A stretch of DNA of 64,000 nt from Flavobacterium alvei (GTDB lineage Bacteria > Bacteroidota > Bacteroidia > Flavobacteriales > Flavobacteriaceae): assembly GCF_002920895.1 (NCBI RefSeq), contig NZ_PQVG01000002.1, positions 310,001-374,000 on the forward strand, given 5' to 3'. This document shows positions 60,856-64,000 of this stretch, piece by piece. The notes beneath the pieces are model-generated. The model had not been told where the DNA came from, made no database searches, and saw only the letters and a program-made list of their open reading frames with translations. The translations under genes were made by a program, and so were the position numbers. Position 1 is the first letter of the stretch; every line of letters begins with the position of its first letter.

Positions 60856-62481
60856 TTACTTTCTCCAACGTGGATCACCAGAATCTTTTATTCCGGCAAA
60901 AGTAGGATCTATGAAATTAAAATCACCATTTACTGGATCTTTCCATAAGCTAGTCACTGTTTTAGAATAAGCAAAACTAGGAAAACCTGGTATTGTCTTT
61001 AAATTAAGAGGAACATAAGCAAAATCACTCGTTGAGTAGGTATTTGTAATTGTCCAACTTGTAGTTGCTAAACCTGCATAACCAATAATGGCATAATCGG
61101 TTCCTCCAGGAGCACTGTCATAACCATGACCCACTATGGTATTTTTCATTGTAATGCCATTTGTCACTTCATTAACCCATTTGTACCAAGTTCCTGCTTT
61201 TGCAACAAACTCATTTAAAGTACAGTCTTCAACAGTCACACTTTTTGTAGGTGAAGTACTTTTGCTAGCCATAAATACTACAGAACGATATACGGTAGAA
61301 TTTTTGAATAGAACATCACCTGCCGTCCAAGTAGCAACATCTACATTAAAAACACCATAACCACCTATATTATTTATAATACAATTATTAACCGTATATT
61401 TCCCTATTGTTCCTGTACTAGCCTGAAATCTACATACACCTCTATAGTTACTCATTTTACAATTATTAAACGTAATTTCGCCTATAGTTGAAGATTGATT
61501 AATATTGAAAACATATTTAGCGGCTGCTAAAGTATCAGGAGAAGTTAATATTACTCCATCAAAAATAATAGAACCTACATTACTACCAGCCAATATATTA
61601 AAATTAGAGACTAAATTAACAATAGCACCACCTTGACCAAAACTATAACCACTTTTAATAGTTAATGATTTATTAAAAAAATAAGTCGTACTCATATCAT
61701 AAGTAACATTACCATCAAGTATAATTGTTGACCCTGGGGCAGCAGCTGTTAAAGTATCAAATAATAAAGTAGGAGTTGGCGCTATCCCTCTAATATCTAT
61801 AGTGGTAGCATCTATTGCTATTCCAACTTTGGTAGTATATTTTTCCCAACCCCTGACTACTTCTCCGCTATAAATTGCAATTTGGTAGGTTGTAGAAGGT
61901 AATAAACCATTTACAATCTTTGTTCCCGAAAGTTGTTCTGCTGAAGTAACAGGATAGGTAAACAAAGGGTTACTTAACCTTTCATCTGCAAGAGCAAAAA
62001 CTTTTACTTGAGTAATTGCAGCACCAGTTCCTAAACCAGTTAACCAAGTCATTTTTGCAGCAACATCAATCACATCAGTAGCTGTTGGAGCTTGCAAGAT
62101 TGAAGGAAACTTTTGAGTTTTTACTGACCCTAAATCTGAAACTTTACTGTTATATTGAGGATCAGCTGAAATGGCAGTAGCACGAACTTGATACTCTGTA
62201 TCCCATAATAAGTTGATTATGTGAAATTTGCTTTCAGTTGTATTAAATTTCATAATAACTGTAGCAAAATTATCACGACTAAGTTCGATATCATAAGAAA
62301 CAGCCTCTTTCATTTTAGCCATATCTACCTGAATTTCATTGTTTTGAGAAATCAAATTACTATTTAAAACCGGTCTAAAAAGTCTGGTTTGTGGATAATC
62401 ACCTTCGTTTTCACTACACGAGAATATCGTCATAATTCCAACTAGCAGCAATAGAATTTGGATAAATTTTATATTTTTCAT
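60856..62481 (-). CDS. DUF4957/DUF5123-type surface lipoprotein
   Basis: Starting at the Met at 62481 gives a lipoprotein signal (MKNIKFIQILLLLVGIMTIFSC) and 541 residues. Residues about 30-240 look like two fibronectin-III-like domains (VSYDIELSRDNFATVIMKFN, TAAKMTWLTGLGTGAAITQ-type strands). The rest is a right-handed beta helix (GSIIFDGVILTSPD, ITFNNCKMSNYRGVCRF, YTVNNCIINNIGGYGVFN) ending in GIKDSGDPRWRK, matching DUF4957/DUF5123. Such proteins are encoded beside SusC/SusD in pectin loci; glycan binding at the surface is the likely role. It follows the SusD gene by 25 bases. Confidence 0.88.
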   Translation of the reverse strand: MKNIKFIQILLLLVGIMTIFSCSENEGDYPQTRLFRPVLNSNLISQNNEIQVDMAKMKEAVSYDIELSRDNFATVIMKFNTTESKFHIINLLWDTEYQVRATAISADPQYNSKVSDLGSVKTQKFPSILQAPTATDVIDVAAKMTWLTGLGTGAAITQVKVFALADERLSNPLFTYPVTSAEQLSGTKIVNGLLPSTTYQIAIYSGEVVRGWEKYTTKVGIAIDATTIDIRGIAPTPTLLFDTLTAAAPGSTIILDGNVTYDMSTTYFFNKSLTIKSGYSFGQGGAIVNLVSNFNILAGSNVGSIIFDGVILTSPDTLAAAKYVFNINQSSTIGEITFNNCKMSNYRGVCRFQASTGTIGKYTVNNCIINNIGGYGVFNVDVATWTAGDVLFKNSTVYRSVVFMASKSTSPTKSVTVEDCTLNEFVAKAGTWYKWVNEVTNGITMKNTIVGHGYDSAPGGTDYAIIGYAGLATTSWTITNTYSTSDFAYVPLNLKTIPGFPSFAYSKTVTSLWKDPVNGDFNFIDPTFAGIKDSGDPRWRK

Positions 62482-62506
62482 ATTTGTGTTTTTTTGTGTT
62501 AAACAT

Positions 62507-64000
62507 TTAGTAACCATAACCATCATTTTTCAATAAACCTTTACTATTTGTGATAGCAACAGCAGGAAGTGGCATTATGTATCTTACAGGATAAGTATAA
62601 TTAGCCCAAGCTTTAGTTATCCAATCTTGATATCCCAATGCACCTGTACTACTGTTTAATGCATTCAACCAAGAAACTCTAGTCCAAGTTGCGTCAGGAG
62701 CAATTGCTAGTTTTGCATCTAAGTTAAGAATAACTAATCTATTATTAACATTTTTAACATAGATATAATCAGGCAAAGTTCCTGTACCCGCTTTAGCTTC
62801 ATCAGCATATTTTTTACACTGCTCCGAAGCGGCTTGCACTTTTTTGTCATATAAATTCCATCTGATTAATTCGTATTTACGAATCATTTCTCCTCCAAAT
62901 TCCCATGCTCTTTCATCTACAATTGCATTGAAGAAATTATCTTTACTACCTGAAACGTTAGCTACATAAGTATCCACTTTATCAGTCCAATCTACTTCTT
63001 TAAAAGCTCTTTTTCTAACTCTTTTTAGAGCTGATTGAGCCGCTGCTGTAGGTCCGTTTAGTTCATTTTCAGCTTCTGCATACATCAAAACCACATCTGA
63101 ATAACGCAACATCGGCCAGTTGATACCTGTTCCTTTATTGGTTGATGCTCCTGGAGCTGGACTAAGATATTCTCTACTCCATTTCCCTTGTGCAATAGCA
63201 CCAATACCTACTACTTGTGGAACAAAATCTTTATCTAAATAATACAATCCACAAGTAACATCTCTTCTAATGTCTTTAGTATCAAAAGAATAAAGATAAG
63301 ACGGTGGTATATTCATATAATTACCCCCACTACCATACGGATGAGTACCGGCATCAACTCTAATTCCAATATTCCAACCCACATCTCCTTGACCAATAGG
63401 AAATGGAACTTCAAATAATACATCACTAGTTTTTGGATTTGCAACAATAAATTTAGACTCATTTAAGAAAATTTGATTGAAATCTTTTGGTAATTCTCTA
63501 TCTTTTAAAGTCATTAATTTTTGGGTATAGTCTTTAGCAATTTGATAATAATCTAAATAATCGCTTTTTCTATCCATTGTCATATCGGGTTTCAAGAACC
63601 ATCCTCCTCTTTGCAATGCCAATCTGGCAATCATTCCCAAAGTATATTCTCTATTTACTTGCTCGATACCATAAGATGTTTGATCGGCCCATTGCATATC
63701 CTTTTCAGCATTAATCATATCTTGAATTACAGCTGAAAGAATTACATTTCTATCTTCTTTAGGCAAATTAAATTCAACACCTGCTTTAGGAGCTTGTGTC
63801 ATAAATGGAACATCGCCAAAATGAAACACCAACATACTATACCAATAAGCTCTTAAAGTATAAGCCTCTCCTAAAAACTGTCTCATATTACTTTTAATGG
63901 CAGGATCGGTAGAATTCAAGGCAGCACTAGCATTAATACCATCTATAACGAAATTTGCATCTCTAATAGCTTTATAAGCTTCTTCCCAAACTACTTTCAA
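62507..64000 (-). CDS. RagB/SusD family nutrient-uptake lipoprotein, N-terminus outside window
   Basis: The frame is open to the window edge, so about 497 residues of the C-terminal side are visible and the signal peptide is missing. Family features: EAYKAIRDANFVIDGI, FLGEAYTLRAYWYSMLVFHFGDVPF (TPR-like helix), NWPMLRYSDVVLMYAEAENEL and VDERAWEFGGEMIRKYELIRWN near the end. SusD proteins cover the SusC transporter and bind oligosaccharides at the cell surface. A susC gene is expected just beyond base 64000, with a pectin-type substrate suggested by the neighbours. Confidence 0.95.
   Translation of the reverse strand: MKVVWEEAYKAIRDANFVIDGINASAALNSTDPAIKSNMRQFLGEAYTLRAYWYSMLVFHFGDVPFMTQAPKAGVEFNLPKEDRNVILSAVIQDMINAEKDMQWADQTSYGIEQVNREYTLGMIARLALQRGGWFLKPDMTMDRKSDYLDYYQIAKDYTQKLMTLKDRELPKDFNQIFLNESKFIVANPKTSDVLFEVPFPIGQGDVGWNIGIRVDAGTHPYGSGGNYMNIPPSYLYSFDTKDIRRDVTCGLYYLDKDFVPQVVGIGAIAQGKWSREYLSPAPGASTNKGTGINWPMLRYSDVVLMYAEAENELNGPTAAAQSALKRVRKRAFKEVDWTDKVDTYVANVSGSKDNFFNAIVDERAWEFGGEMIRKYELIRWNLYDKKVQAASEQCKKYADEAKAGTGTLPDYIYVKNVNNRLVILNLDAKLAIAPDATWTRVSWLNALNSSTGALGYQDWITKAWANYTYPVRYIMPLPAVAITNSKGLLKNDGYGY

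Noticed and set aside
60633..60905. 90-residue frame on the plus strand
   Set aside because: It is antisense to the T9SS gene relic and runs through a terminator into the end of the DUF5123 gene; the minus-strand reading explains the sequence.
1..64000. tRNA, rRNA, riboswitches, insertion sequences, prophage
   Set aside because: I looked between genes for cloverleaf ends, conserved aptamer cores and transposase frames and found none I could support; a covariance-model search would be needed to exclude small RNAs.

Overview
The window is AT-rich DNA from a member of the Flavobacteriaceae, most likely a Flavobacterium. The evidence is: genes with no Shine-Dalgarno sites but A-rich leaders; promoter boxes of the Bacteroidota type (TAnnTTTG, sometimes with TTG 16-19 nt upstream); type IX secretion (T9SS) sorting tails of both type A and type B; a PorP/SprF protein; a SusD/DUF5123 pair; and families largely confined to this phylum (DUF6452, DUF6048, DUF6095, DUF2027, BT_3928). 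I saw no rRNA, tRNA, CRISPR array, transposase or phage gene.

Layout. 1-1250 is the end of an outer-membrane beta-barrel gene. 1365-23680 is mostly housekeeping: a GldL-like membrane peptide, amtB, rlmH, folP, a DUF1599 protein, a DoxX/BT_3928 protein, a TlpA-like thioredoxin, tpiA, a phospholipase-D/cardiolipin synthase, an Mla-type lipid ABC transporter (permease, ATPase, MCE protein), a cysteine desulfurase, an Smr/DUF2027 protein, an Nramp-like transporter, cysE-cysM, osmC, a GDSL hydrolase, an orphan Imm74-like gene and an aldo/keto reductase. 23694-31657 is a 2317-residue secreted adhesin with PKD, Ig-like and SprB-type repeats and a type B sorting domain, followed by its PorP/SprF partner. 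32073-47255 is again mixed housekeeping: rlmD, DUF6452/DUF6048, an RlmL-like methyltransferase, a ZIP transporter, a second OsmC protein, a secreted PQQ-type sugar dehydrogenase, murQ, a pentapeptide protein, a DinB-like protein, TerC, and a DUF294/exonuclease pair.

47531-64000 is one functional block for uptake and breakdown of galacturonate and pectin-derived unsaturated uronates: an ExuT-type transporter, then kduI-kduD-uxaC-kdgK-kdgK-yhcH-eda, then uxaB and uxaA, and on the other strand a small T9SS cargo, the relic of a second T9SS cargo, a DUF5123 lipoprotein and a SusD protein cut by the window edge. Both the unsaturated branch (KduI, KduD) and the galacturonate branch (UxaC, UxaB, UxaA) end at 2-keto-3-deoxygluconate, which KdgK and Eda turn into pyruvate and glyceraldehyde 3-phosphate. 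Four copies of an AATCGATT-centred palindrome (consensus TGTAATCGATTACA), three of them directly abutting a -7 promoter box, mark the block as one regulon, probably under a LacI-family repressor that is not in the window.

The most interesting items are this operator/promoter arrangement and the unknown secreted protein it controls, the T9SS gene relic at 60603-60763, the A-B-C-A-B-C-A higher-order repeat in the adhesin, the unequal pair of KDG kinases, a 16-A tract abutting a start codon at 22024, and a set of long intergenic inverted repeats, one of which is nested inside another.
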